64,000 nucleotides of DNA from Anastatus disparis (GCA_017163975.1 JAFFSR010000240.1:558001-622000), one strand, 5' to 3'; counted from the first letter of the stretch, positions 1-12,840 are shown. A program made the numbers and translations. Notes: generated from the letters alone by a model not told the origin.

Positions 1-2276
1 TAATAGACCGTTTATATATTTGAAAATTACTTATCAAGTTTATTCTGTTCTAAATAAATACTGTAGAAAAATATTCGTAAATTTAACTTTAAAGCTTTGA
101 AATTTTTCAAATTTTATGTGTTTTTCCTGCAATTCAGTAACATTATATTATTCTTCTAGACTCCATATATTTTTCCCTTTAAGTTACAGACTTTTATGCA
201 TCACCATTTTCACACGTTGATTTCTTCTATTCTCCTCTCGTGCACTTTGTAACCCTTTCAAAGTTATTTGCTTGGAAAGAGACTTTATTCCTTTCAAAGC
301 GCTTCACTGATTCATTTCCCTAATCGAGTTTTTCTACAAACGAATTTATACTTTTAAACTTCTCTTTTTTGGACGTCAACAATTACTTCAAATTATGAAA
401 TAGAAATAAGAATTTTTAGCATATAAACACTTGAAGACTAAATTAAATGAAAATTATATTAATCGTATTATGCAATGGAATAAAAGATGAGGGGATAAAG
501 AAGAGGAGTGACAGTCAAGTCAGAGACTTGACAAAGGCATCCGGAATTCCCATTCAGCCGTCAAACAATTGCAACCACTGCAATCACCGTGACAACGAAG
601 ACAACGAGTATTTCCTGCTGCACCAAGTCAAATGCAAAGAGAGAAAGAGAGAGAGAGAGATATTCTGCAATGTGCAATGTGATTACTTATAGTGATGTTA
701 ACAGCTTTAACATTAATTGAGAGAGCGATAGAACTTTGGAATTTTCAATTTACATTGATTAATTTGTCTCTTAGAAGAATTTTTGATCCGTTAATGGGTT
801 GTTGATATTTTTTATGTGCAACGAATAATTATTTAATTTCACCTTCATTTCAGATGCATTTCTGTATCACTAATTTTTTTTAATGAATATTAATTTTACA
901 TCTTCTTGGGAAAATAATATATTTTTGTAAAAAATTTCCTCTTAGGAAATTTACATTTTAATATGAATTATGAGTAAATTAAAAATTTTTCATAAAGATG
1001 TTTCTAAAAGAACCAGTTGTATTACTTTTCCGTTTTAGAATTTTTTTTTTTATATAATTTGCCTTTTAATAATTTAACATTGCTAAGATCAAATAAATGA
1101 ATACAATTTTTTAATTATTTAAGACGTTCTAAAGTGCATTCGTATGGATGTAATTCATATAAATTAAACAGAAAAATCACTTAAATTTTTTATAAGTCTT
1201 TAAAAAAAGTCAAGGTTTGACTTTAACGCATATATATATACACGCATCATGAATTGCATGCATCATTTACTTTCATTCGTTTACGAGGTCAAATAGACCC
1301 CTTGTGTAGAAAACACGATTGTAATCACTTAAGGTGATCTTCCATTGTTGCCAAGTTAACTTCATGTACGCTTCGTAAACTTCCTGGTGTCTTTATATAA
1401 GCTTATATATATGTTACTGAATTAACTGAATTTAGCAAGACGACTTGGTTGTTAATGAAATGTTGAGTTGAAAACATTGTTAAAGCCGTTCGTATACTTT
1501 ATATTATTTATTTGAGATGTGTTATTGAATTATATTATCAATTTATCTGAATTAAATTTATATTGAAACTGTAAGTTGAAAATTTATTATGTAAATTGTT
1601 TGTTTGCAGCCTCTGACAACAGTATTTCATGATGTGGTGAGAGAAGAATTCAACGGCTTACTGTTCGATATTATTTATTAACATCCATAACCTTATGTAT
1701 AACGTTGCAACGTAATATTGAAAAGGAAGGCGATGGGTTTCTCTCTCACCACAAATTTATTATGTACTTTGGATTTTTTATACAAGTATGTAAATTAATT
1801 AAATTTATACACGGAAAGAATTTTTCTATAAAATTTATAATGAAAATTATAGCAAAGTTTTTTCTTAATTTTTGTGATAATATCTCATAAAATTTTTAAC
1901 CAGAGTTCAGTTTTGTAAAAATAATTGCTATTACAATAAAAATTATTGGATCAATTTGATTTTTTTTTCATACATTTAATATTTAAAGTGTGCTAAAACA
2001 AATTTGAAATTTTTTTATTTTTACAAGATTTTTTTTACAATTATAAAAAAAATTAAGAAATTTGTTGAAATGTGTACTATTTTTTATCAAACTTTAAATT
2101 ATATTTTTTACAAAAAAAATTTATTTTTTGAAAAAAAAAATAAGGGAATTCCAATTTGTGGTACCGATCAATGGTGCTTGCATAGCAAAGTTTTTTGCAA
2201 TGTATTTGTGTGACCTCAATGATGTCTTAAGCTTCGGTTCTTGTTTGCTCTATATACATATAATACACAAGGCCTC
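1..2276. other. AT-rich non-coding stretch
   Basis: No supported gene. Reading frames are short and of low complexity. A GA-rich run lies near 640-660. A short exon-like stretch at 1610-1681 is listed separately. The segment at 1260-1390 is somewhat more complex than its surroundings, but no family is recognisable. Confidence 0.6.
1610..1681 (+). other. Possible terminal exon (weak)
   Basis: A pyrimidine-rich tract with TTTGCAG ends at 1609. It is followed by an open 23-codon stretch closed by TAA at 1679-1681, with a mixed composition (PLTTVFHDVVREEFNG...). That is how a short last coding exon would look, but no upstream partner exon is visible and 23 codons can be open by chance. It could equally be a UTR exon or no exon. 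Not recognised. Confidence 0.12.
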
Positions 2277-2384
2277 TTAGGGAACTGCAGTCGAGTAGAT
2301 GTGAAGACGGACATTGAGGAACTCTGCTGCAGCTGCTTCACTCATACCAGACAAAAGACGTTTGGCGTCCACCAAAGTTTCATG
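2277..2384 (-). other. Short GC-richer open stretch, possible exon or gene fragment
   Basis: On the minus strand, 35 sense codons run from an in-frame TAG (2385-2387) to TAA (2277-2279). They read as a balanced peptide containing LVDAKRLLSGMSEAAAAEF. The composition is clearly richer in GC and alanine codons than the flanking DNA. There is no convincing splice acceptor upstream and no recognised family. It may be a relic of a transposon gene or a chance frame inside a GC-richer island. Confidence 0.18.
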
Positions 2385-2684
2385 CTATATACCCAACGAT
2401 AGAATGTAAGAGAAAAAAAAGAAGAAGAAAGAAGAAAGGAGTTTGCCTCAGAGTAAGAAAGAAAGTACCTCAATGGAGTTTGCTATCCTTGATCTTGAAT
2501 GGCTTCCACCACCGCTTTTGATCTCTATGGACGATGGCGCTCTTTTTTTTGCAATTTTTTTCTTCTTCTTAGCTCTATTTCTGTCTCTCTTCTTTTATCC
2601 AAGTATGCAAATAACTGAAGTAGACGGTCGAGACTCTCTGAGTCATGAAAAGAAAGAAGGAAAAAGAATTTTCTAAGTGAACAT

Positions 2685-3769
2685 TAAAATTTGTAATTCA
2701 ATTTTTTATTATAAAGTTTTTTTTTGTAAGTATTTCGTGCGGAATGCGAACTTTAGATTTTACAAAATTAAATAATATTTGATCATTAAAATAATTTTTA
2801 ACAATTGATAATATTTATAATCTTTAATTTTACATGGAAATACCTATATTTTAAAATTATTTAAGCAATTTTTATTTAACTTCAGAAAATATACTCAAAT
2901 CAATCAATAAAGAGTAAAAAAAGTTTTATAACAATACATCTAGTGATTGTCCCTTGTAGTTGACGATTCATAAGTATTCGTGTGTTTCCATATGATTCGA
3001 AGAAAAACCGTCAAGTCCTGTGCAGAGTATGTTTTATGATGAATAAGGAAATATAAACATGCTGTGGTTATAAATTACGCGCAATAATAATTATTTATTA
3101 TTTTCTCTATCAGTGGTCATTATAAATAATAAGTAAAAAGCTATAATTTATATTGCGTACAATATATAAAAATCCTTCATACGAAAAAATAAATAACAAT
3201 CCATAATTTTCAAATGATTAACATCCAAAGAGCATAATGTTGAGTAATTATTGTATGAAAAAATGATTTGTATTCAATAAGTTTCAAATAAAAAATCAAA
3301 TACTTCTATGGAGCTGCCTACAACATTTACCCTACACGATGTTGCATAATACGACTCAATATACGAGGAATACATTTACACGATATGACATTGAATGATT
3401 GAAAAATGCAATAAAATAAAAACACTAGGGCGATAATGTGTAAATTGATTCAAACAAGAAATATTCTCATCGATGTAGTACCCAATACGATTCAAATATA
3501 CAAAAAATTGACACTGTGCAGTACGATTTAAAAAAAGGAATCTTCAATATTTTAACATTTCATCGAACGATGAAAACCTTCGCACGTACATTGATTGTAA
3601 AAAAAATTAAAACGTTTTATTATCTTCAGTTCCAAAGTAACTTCGTCAACAATAACAATCATCACGTAATCGATATTTTTCTAAAAATTTCTAAAAAGTT
3701 TTTCTAACAAACAAAAGTTTAATAAAACTCAAGTCTTCGCAGACTTGTTATTTTTAATGAATTTGCCTT
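2685..3769. other. AT-rich stretch, no gene seen
   Basis: Short frames rich in N, I, F and K only; nothing is supported on either strand. Confidence 0.6.
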
Positions 3770-4500
3770 TTATTTTTTCAGTTCGTTAACATCGCTCTCA
3801 TCTTTTAATTTTCTTTCCTGCGTAGTAATAATCCTTACAGCTTTTAATAACTTAATCAGAGGTATAATAAGTTTTAGCGGTAATCTGCCAAAGTCTGTAA
3901 TAATATCTTCCTTTGATTTTTTTCGATTTTTTTCTTTATAATCGTTAAATTTTGTAAGATGATGATATACTGCGTTTAACGATTTGTCAGATCTCAATGC
4001 TTTTTGTTATACAGAAATCGTCAACTTTTTGGTACAGATTAGATTGATGATACAAGTTTTGGTGATTGTCTGCACAAGTTTACAACATTATCTTCTACTG
4101 ATTCCTTCAACTTTTTGTTCGTTTATATTTGTTGATTTTGTCATGAATACTAATAAGAAACTTGTAGAGTTCCTGAGGCTGATAATTTCGAAACAATTTC
4201 TCAGCAGTTAATAGTTTTCCGTTGATTTCAGTTGATTCGGTTTGTTTGCAAAATTTTCAAACAATATATATTCTGGTAGTTTCTTTAGATTTTTATTTGT
4301 TCGTATTGAATTTTTGATGGAAATAATTTTAGGAGTTCAATCATTTTCGAAATTTTAGAATTTCTTGATAATTTATGACTTTTTGGGAGAAATTAAATTA
4401 GGTAATATTCGACGTAAGTTTGAAATAATTTATTCCCGTGATTTATATTGTCTTCTGTTTATTTTCTGATGGGAGGTAATAAAGAAGCTTTAATTTTTAA
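3770..4500 (-). pseudogene. Decayed protein-coding relic, family unknown
   Basis: On the minus strand, several frames in succession give peptide-like text that is not homopolymeric. In transcription order these include TEDNINHGNKLFQTYVEYYL, then MIELLKLFPSKIQYEQ, then LTAEKLFRNYQPQELYKFLI. A 75-codon frame (3770-3997) follows, lysine-rich and containing KEDIITDFGRLPLKLIIPLI. The pieces are separated by stops and frame changes over about 730 bases. This fits an old gene, possibly from a mobile element, that has accumulated lesions. I do not recognise the family. The AT-rich background can also produce such runs, so confidence is modest. Confidence 0.28.
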
Positions 4501-4859
4501 CGGTATTTTTTTAAAGTAAATTTTATACTTTTTAATTAGATTTTATTTAAAATTCATGATCAATAATGATAAAATTTTCAAATGTCATATCAACTGAATT
4601 AAATGTTACATTTATATAATAAAAACAAAACACTATTATTTATAATAAACATTTTGTTTCACTATTAGATTATTTCTAATACAAATAAAACGTCAACCAA
4701 TCAATATCAACGAATTTGTCTCGATCACCGCATTATCCGGAATCATAACTTTTTCGTTTCATGGTCTATGAACTATGAATGTCTTTAACATATTTCTGCA
4801 TGTGTTTAAAGCCAACTTCTCTAGCCACTTTTTGAAACACGCTACGTAAGCTTTTTAAT

Positions 4860-5130
4860 TTTTTTCTGTTCCTCCTGTCTTACTAGTTCGCTCTCCTACT
4901 ACTTTCCAAAGACCCTTTAAATAAGTGCACTCTATTTCCTTTAGCGTCGCGGTTGCTGCCCCGTCATGGCAAAAGAGTAAAACCTCCGAGCTTCCGGAGC
5001 ATTATGTAGGGCGTGAGATAGCCCCTTTCCTCCATCTCTCTCTCGAAAAAAGCCTCGAAGAGTTAAAAGCGCACTTCGAAAACTCACCGCACACATCCTG
5101 CGCATCCTTTTTTTCTACTTCTTCCTTTTC
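4860..5130. other. GC-richer island, candidate conserved non-coding element
   Basis: A sharp rise in complexity and CpG content within AT-rich DNA, with CT tracts. Frames are open on both strands over 4925-5208, which is typical of GC-richer DNA and is not evidence for a gene. No splice-bounded exon is evident. Candidate regulatory element. Confidence 0.35.
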
Positions 5131-5601
5131 GATTATATATACCTTTTGGTATATATATCTTCCTCTCTTAGATAACTTGACGAGGTAAAGGTAACCTGCG
5201 TTTTTCATTCGGACAGAACGCTTTTGATCGAACTATTGAACTGATGCAAAGAAAGGAACGAAATTTTTATGTATACATTGAAAGAAACGGAAGAACCTGA
5301 TTATATATATGTATATAAATAATCTTTTATTTCTTTTGCTAAGCTGTAAATACCGAGAGAACCGTACAGAAAAATTTATTGACCAGTTTGCTCGAGTATG
5401 TTTTAGTATTTGGAAATTTAATGAGGCGATATAACGAAAGTTAGTGGAGAACAATTTGAAACTTTAGACTAACTTTAAAGAAAAAAGTTGGATTCTTTCT
5501 TACTGAGAAAAATTTTCACGGAAGCTTTATGTAGCGATTTCAATTATTCTACTATGAAAAACAGTTGAGAATTACGATTTGAATTATACCATTTTCAAAA
5601 C

Positions 5602-5712
5602 TAGGGTATGAGTCCCGGTTACTGTGCCTGAATCTAATTCTGTGCTTTCCATTTGAAATACATGTAAAGCACAGAATAAGGTTCAGGCACAATAACCGGG
5701 ACTCATACCCTA
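5602..5712. mobile_element. Palindromic MITE, about 111 bp, TA-flanked
   Basis: Arms of about 47 bp (5602-5648 and 5666-5712) are inverted copies with roughly three or four mismatches, around a loop of about 17 bp. The outer ends read TAGGGTATGAG and CTCATACCCTA. If TA is the duplicated target, the element is GGGTATG...CATACCC, as in Tc1/mariner-derived MITEs. It has no coding capacity. Confidence 0.75.
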
Positions 5713-5982
5713 CTTCAGAATATTTTTTTTTTCAACTTTTTTTAAGTATGGAATTTTCGAAATATGTATTGTTTACATGGAAACAAATGTTTATAACAAT
5801 CATTAAAATGTGCAAATAAATATATAGTAAAAAAAACTATTTTTGAACAAAGCGAAAATAATTTTTTGTTATTTTAAAATAAACAAAATAAATAATTATG
5901 GAATTTTTAGCAAATATACAAAAAAAATAATTAAGTGCAATTTAGTAATAAAGACTCGTATTGAATGATAATATAAATGTTT

Positions 5983-6201
5983 TGGTGAATAATTTTTTTT
6001 TTGTCGCTATATTTATGCTATGCTATTTTTGAGATGCTAATCAGCGACGGAGCTCGTAAGTGTGTTTGTGAAAAAAGCACATGAAACGTACAGTGGTGCT
6101 TGCATGATTCAGCCGAAAGCGGGATTCGAACCCAGAACCTTGAGATTACGAATCCAACGCTCTACCGACTGAGCCACAGACCGGCTCCCTGGTGAATAAT
6201 T
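5983..6201 (-). mobile_element. tRNA-derived SINE, copy 1, with 12-bp target-site duplication
   Basis: On the minus strand the element begins with a tRNA-like head. It has an A box (TGGCTCAGTCGGTAGAGCG) and a B box (GGGTTCGAATCCC), an acceptor-like stem that pairs over about six bases, and an anticodon loop compatible with CGT (Thr). A body of about 80-100 bases follows, containing TGTGCTTTTTTCACAAACAC, and then a 3' tail containing CTAATTAGCATC-like and ATAAATA-like sequence. Direct repeats TGGTGAATAATT at 5983-5994 and 6190-6201 flank it exactly and mark retroposition. The internal pol III promoter looks intact. Confidence 0.88.
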
Positions 6202-6479
6202 ATTAACCAGTCGATATTTTAGTATAATTAATTAAACAATTGATTTATAAATATTTTGATTTAAAACTAATTCTTTTTTTTACTAAAAATGATCTGTTCT
6301 GATTCCATAGGCTTTTTTATGAGTTCATAATAAGACTATAATTTTAAACAGTTTTATAAAAATTAATTTTTGAATTTGTTTGTATTTAATTTCGTCTATT
6401 TTTCTCATGCTCAATTTGTTTTTGTCCGCTTAACAAGTCATCTTCAACATTTTTACTGAAACATCTTGAAAGAAGACAA

Positions 6480-7100
6480 ATAGAAAAGCTTTCTTTTTTT
6501 TCTTCTCTCGAAGATGGAATATTGAGTTTAAGTTATAACCAAAGTGAGGCCAGCAGCAGCAGCAGCGTCTCTCCTTCCAATCCGATTATACATAGTCGTT
6601 ACAAGTTTTCAGTAACCGTTCTTCCCCGTTGCTTGTTTGGATAGTTGGCTGTCTTCCACGTTGTTGACGTCGTCTATAAGAGAAGGCAAGCAGAAAGAGA
6701 GCTTGTGTTCCAGACACACACTGACAGTCTTCTCCTTCTTCTTCTCCTCGTGTTTTTCTCATTAACATACTTTTCTGGGTCGCGCCGAATTATGCAGCCT
6801 ATATTGCCCGAGCACGCTTTAGTCTTCTTTCTTTATTTCTTTCTTTCTTTTTTTCGACGTGGTTCAGACTAAAGAATTGAGATGAAAAGAAAAAAGAAAG
6901 AAAGCTTCATGCTCGTTCTTTTTTTTTCCTTTTTTTCCGAGGAATTTCTACTTGGAAAATTTCACATGAGCTTCTCTCGTACGGATCTGGAGCCGAGCTG
7001 CCGATATAAATTTTCCGCGAGTGCACAGTATCCGCCTTCGTTCTTCTTTTTTTTCACTTTTCTTTCCTTCACTTCCTGCTGAAAGTGTACGCGATGAAAA
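6480..7100. other. GC-richer island with (AGC)n and pyrimidine tracts
   Basis: Contains a CAG/AGC run at 6551-6566, long CT tracts (6740-6780, 6830-6860, 7040-7075) and CpGs. Several overlapping frames on both strands are low-complexity S/F/L translations of pyrimidine runs. No gene is supported; candidate regulatory island. Confidence 0.35.
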
Positions 7101-7899
7101 TCGTCTTATCTAAAAATAAGAGAAAAAAAGTGGTATGAGAGATTAAGTACAATTGTTAAAATTAAAGTTTTTAAAACAATCATTATTATTAAAAATGTTC
7201 TATTGTAATTAATATATGTAAGATCAATGTCATACTCTAGGTTATTCTATTCTTCATATGAAAATTATTATGCCGATCGTATACAATTTTTTTCAACCAT
7301 ATATAATTAAAATTTTTAATATACGAAAAAAAAACAAAAAATATATAATCTGTGATCCAAATGCTTGAAAAGAGATATTCTGTATTCTAAATATTGAACA
7401 ACAAATGTAGTTCGGATTACAATATTGCATTACAATATAAGCATTAATATAACAACATTAATATTTAATTAGATTTTAATGTTTATATGTTAATAAATAT
7501 AACGTAAATTGAATCATAGTTTCAGAAAATTAAATTTATCATGTAAGTATGGAATTTATAATTAAAATTAACAATAAACTACCTTTCCTACACATTTTAA
7601 ATCTAATAAGAATGTAATAAGTTAAAATGATTAATTTTAAATGATAAAATTTCCAAATTTTCCTATAGTAAACAGAATTAAAAATAAAGCGATATAAGTA
7701 CATAAAGCTATAAGTACGCACATACGCATCAACTCTCATGTTTCATACGTATATACACAAATCCCGAAATTCTAACGCGTTTGCATGTACACAACGAAAA
7801 TTAAATTCCTTTAACAGGAAGCATTCTAGCGTCTACGCGTTGTAAGAAAAGAGCTTAAGCTGAATGCTAAGGTAAATAACACCTACGTTTGTTATTAAT
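7101..7899. other. AT-rich stretch, no gene seen
   Basis: Dominated by short A/T runs. Frames over 7539-7739 are low complexity. Nothing further to report. Confidence 0.6.
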
Positions 7900-8760
7900 T
7901 TCGGGGCGGGGGCAAGGTGGAAAAGGTAAATTTGCTACCAACTCCGTCTAACTCTGCTTGTTCCCCTGCATTTATATATGCAGACGCATACACGCGTGCT
8001 ATACATATAGATATAAGCATATACATTGAAAATGAAAAGCTCAAGGGCAATAGTCAAGCGTTGTATAATTCGCATTGCACACGCCTAAAACCTGTACACA
8101 TTGTCGTGCTTACATACGCATATATGTATGTACGAGAGAAGCCTCCGGTTGTATTTTCTGAACAGAAACGTTCCGGATATTGACCTCCAACCGTATGTAT
8201 ATACATATACAGCCAAGCATCCTTTCGTGTATAAGCTGTCTATGCGAATCAAACGTAGGTAGAATAAAAATAAAAAAAAGAAAAAGATTTTTCGAAAAAA
8301 AATCTAGGGTAAACAGTAGGATCGGTACTTCAAACGAATATTTAAACCCTAAGGGCTTTAAGCGTGTGTGGGATATACATATGTATGTAGAAAGGGAGTT
8401 TAGAATCAACGTATGCTCCCATAGGGTAATAAATTCTTGCGCATCAGTTGAACGACATTCAAAGCTTTATCCTTCTCTCTCTCTTTGGATCAATGGAATA
8501 TATCGTACAATTATTATGCGTGTGAGTGTATAACGTTGTTAGCTCATTGTAACTTGAATATTTTAAGGGAGGTAATATGATGAGTATAAGACGTAACATG
8601 TGAATTTGTATATTCTAAATACCCCCTGGGCCAATGGTTATATATACAGACTCGTATGGATTCACGTCAATTTGTAATTTCCTCGGAAGTTCAATAAGAG
8701 GAACGCAGAAAGTCAAATCTCAGTTGCCAGACATTTCTCGTTCGGTATTCAATTAGCAGG
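7900..8760. other. GC-richer island with CA/TA-type repeats
   Basis: Alternating purine-pyrimidine runs (ATACACGCGTG, TACGCATATATGTATGTACG), CT tracts and moderately complex unique sequence up to about 8760. Frames are open on both strands (7917-8183, 8110-8409, 8180-8533) with mutually overlapping, unrecognisable translations, so none is called. Candidate regulatory DNA. Confidence 0.35.
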
Positions 8761-10400
8761 GCTCTTTGCGTTGTATATTATTCATTTTAATATAATCTAC
8801 GTAAATTTTTGATTATCAAAGCTTATTGATTTTTAGATATTTTCATATTTTGATATTTTTAAACAACTGTTTTTTTAATCTGCATATACATTATTTTTTT
8901 CATGTAATATAATTCTTCTCGTGTATGATATAATATTCTTCTTGGCTTATTTCATCTTTGAAATAAGCGCGATTTTTAGAAATTGTATTATCATGTTTTT
9001 GGTTTGATTTATTTATCTATTTATTTTTCAATCAGAAATAAACTTTTTTAAATGGTATATATTACTACTAATATATATCATTTTTAAAACAAATAACCAA
9101 AAAGCTTTTATTATATTAAAGTACATTTTTTTATAATTTTTAATTTTTCGAATTAATTTTTGAAAAACTTAGACTTTTCAAATTGATAATAAAATTTTCA
9201 TGTTTTTGATAATTTATAAGGTTGAAAATAACAAACGATAGATAAATAAATACAATTAAGCCCATTGGCTTATTCACAAAAAAAACAAATTGTAAATTTA
9301 AAAAAAGACTCGCAATTTATAAATTTAATACTTTCTCAATCGTACAAATTTTTAATCAATATTACAATTATAATTAAAAATCAAATAAATTGTCTAAAGC
9401 ATATCGATTTTTTTACGTATAAATGAAATTACTTCTGAACAAAATACGTTCATTTCGTAATAATAATTCCAGAACAATAAAAGTAAAAGAAATATTAAAT
9501 TCATACGTATGAATTAAATAAAATAAAATATTGATTGTACCTTTTCACAAGGTTAATTATTTCCATTATTATATAAACCAGGTCATAAAATCATATATCG
9601 TCTTCTTAACTTGATTATATTGCTATAGGCATATACGTTGAATATTATACAGCGCTAATGTATAATATATATTTTGTATTATATTTAAAGCTGATGGGTT
9701 CATTATTAGCAGTTAATTATTGGAAAATACACTTCTATTAAGTTGAAAATTTTCATCGCGTTTTAAAATTTTTATTCTTTTTATCAACGCGAAAATTTTC
9801 CTGTATTCGATAACGTGGAAAAATTCGTCGAGCGGAATATCGTAAACATTACTATTGCTTTTTTATAACGACGATTTCGTGACCTTTAATTAAAGTTACT
9901 TTGTTTACACTAATGAATAATTCAGTGACTAATTTTACGGAAATATTATCCTTTTATGGATTAATTCATTTATTAACGTAATAAAAATTTTTTAAGTATC
10001 ATTCGTTAAATTAATTTCTGTTGGCGAATATATGGCTACAGAAGATAAGGATTATTATACATTATATAAACACATATACTTATGAATTATATTTCATAAT
10101 TTAATGTCAATAATATTAACAAAATATTAATAAATTAAAATTCGCGTAGATATATAATTTGCATATTATAGCAAGCTTTACTGCGATTTCTTTTCCAATG
10201 AAAAGTTGAAATTTACAGTATATAATAAATGAAAGTGTCAATGTTTTTTTGATTACGCTAAAATCGAAAAATAATATTTTGATTCACACGGCAATGCTGA
10301 TTCATACTTTATTTTTTCCTTTATGCAACTGAAATATTTTGAAAAATCTAAACCTCGAAATGAAAAAAAATGGAAAAAAAAGATCGAAGATAAAAGAAAA
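8761..10400. other. AT-rich stretch, no gene seen
   Basis: No open frame of note and no repeat structure beyond simple A/T runs. A slightly more complex patch lies at 9720-9930. Confidence 0.6.
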
Positions 10401-11290
10401 AATGCAAAAATAATATTTGACGCTTTTGCGATTCCATCATAGATACGATAGCGTTCGGATACGATGCATATGACTGATTGATACTTCTCAAAAACGAACG
10501 TCAGCTTTGCGGTACTACAAGCTTTGCCATCGGTTCGCATCAAAAGCACCGCAATGTCCCTTTTTGTTCGCGCATCAAAAAATACCAGAAAAAAAAGAAG
10601 AGATAACACATCGGTGAAAAAAAAATTTTGAAACTACAGAGACTGTACCAATAATAACAAAAAAAAGGAAAAAAAAATAGGAGAAAAGAAAGAAAAAAAA
10701 GAAAATAAGAGAATAATCGTAAGTTCTTCGAACTGAGAGAATAGTCGATCGGTAAAAGTAAAGTCCATAGTCGTTTTTGGTATAGACGGTGGTTTTCAAT
10801 CAGGCTAATTGCACTTCGATCAAGTTGAGCATTCTCTCTCATCCTTCGAAGAGAGAGAGGCTGGGCTCTTTCTTCTCGTTTAGCTTATATCCTATAGCAA
10901 ATAACAATGGACTGTGCAATGCCTCGGTCATTCCTTTCCGGAAATTGAAAAGCGCCGTCGTCATACGGTTATCGTCCTACAGATTGTCTCTCTCTCTTAT
11001 TCTCATTCTAAAGGGATGAAACGACATCGCGAGAGATAACACTATACGTCGGTCAAAGAGGCATAGAACGTGTGACTAGCAACGCCAATAGGATTTAGTC
11101 GATGTATGAGAGAGAAAGAGACAGAGTTGGGATATGTTAAGGTTACGAATGAAGGGATCTGCTGATTTGGATAGAGATGAAGGTTAAGGGATAAACATAG
11201 GGTCGTCGATAAGTCAAAGAGTGTGTATGTGTATGAGTGTGCGTTTTAGTTATGCGTGAGTGCACATAAAAAAGCTGTAAAATAGTTGGA
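10401..11290. other. GC-richer island with GA/CT tracts
   Basis: CpG-containing unique sequence with GAGAGA/CTCTCT clusters (10850, 10988, 11108) and a long A-rich tract (10570-10700). Minus-strand frames through the A-tract are poly-F/S/L artefacts. Candidate regulatory island. Confidence 0.35.
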
Positions 11291-12840
11291 CAAAAGTGTG
11301 TCAACAAAAGAAAGTGAATAAGTTTTGGATAAAAGATAAATTACCTTTGGGTTAATAAATTTATTAATACAAATTACGATGACTCATAACAAATGTGATT
11401 CAGAAGACTCTGAGTCAGAGATTTTAATGAAACTTTATTCGAATATTATTTTGCTAAGACTGAGATATCAAATTGTACTTTCACCCTACGAGATTTTTTG
11501 TGATTATTTCAAATTTTTATTTTGAATAAAAATTTATGCGTAATTCTTGAATATTTTTTAAAAATTTTATGTATTTTATTTTTTTATATTGACATTTACA
11601 CAATGCAAGATTCTAATAAATTTTAAACAAATGAAGTTATGAAAAATTATCAATTTTTCAGCTTTTACTGCAACTGATTATAATCTTTAAACCTCTATAA
11701 ATTTTAAATTGATAGAATTTTTTATTTTCAGCATCTTTTTAATTGAAATTGATATTTATCTACTTTAATTTTTAATTGATATTTTGGGTCGAGTGGTTAC
11801 TAAAACAAAAAGTTAACACTGAAAGTTATGCATGAAATTTTTCATCATAATTGTATCATCAAATATCCTTCATAGGAAATCTAATCAAAAATATATAAAT
11901 TATAAGTAAAATTAAAGATTTAAGATTAATATCTCTTTAAGGTTCCTGTGTTGGTGCACTTTACCTTAACGAAAAGTATGTTTAAATTTACACCAAAAAT
12001 AATACTCTAAATAATACACAATAAACACCACAATGTTAAGGGTTATTTGGTTCAGTTATTAGTGGTTAGTACTTGTACTTAATCTTTCAATATGAACATT
12101 ATATATTTCAGTTATCAACACTCAATTTGAAGGTGTTAGAACTTAAATTATAAATATTGCAATGTAAAGTGTCCAAAAGCAAAATACTAAATATTGTGGT
12201 AAAAAATTACGGATCTTTTCTTTTTGTTCGTGATTTTATTACTCGAAACTCAATCATTGTTTTTAATATAGCAGCACATCACAATTCTATCTTAAATCAT
12301 GCACGACGTTCCTTGAAAATCAATATTATTGTCTATAATCATTCTTTAGAACAAAAGGTAATAAATTTTTTTTTTATTCAAACTATGAAATCCAATAAAT
12401 TGTACATCACTGAAAAAGAAATATTAAAAGCATTTCTATATATATAGAAAAAAAATATAAACTATTATTGCTTACCAGCATTTATCTCTGCCTCTTTTGG
12501 TTAAAAACATAAAAACTCGTTAGAAAAAAATACAAGCAATGATGAATGATGTTCCCATTGACCCAGCTTTTTAAACGTTTTTATCGATTTCAACAACGGA
12601 ATAACTGTTCCATTTAAATTAAAAGTTAAAAGATTGTTATTTCTTTTTAATACAACTTTTCCATCTGAAAAACAAATCATCAGAAATTAAAGGCAGATAT
12701 GATATTATTTATGTAGTAACAAAATGTACCATAAAAGTGCAGTATCAATAAAAATAGCAAGACCAAACTAAAAATAAAAAACTGACGAGAATAATATTAA
12801 ATAAAATAAAGTAATAGAAAAGTATAGTAAGAGAATAACC
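11291..12840. other. AT-rich stretch, no gene seen
   Basis: Only the low-complexity 96-codon frame at 12157-12447, rich in N, I and K, is open. It has no recognisable feature and is not called. Confidence 0.6.
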
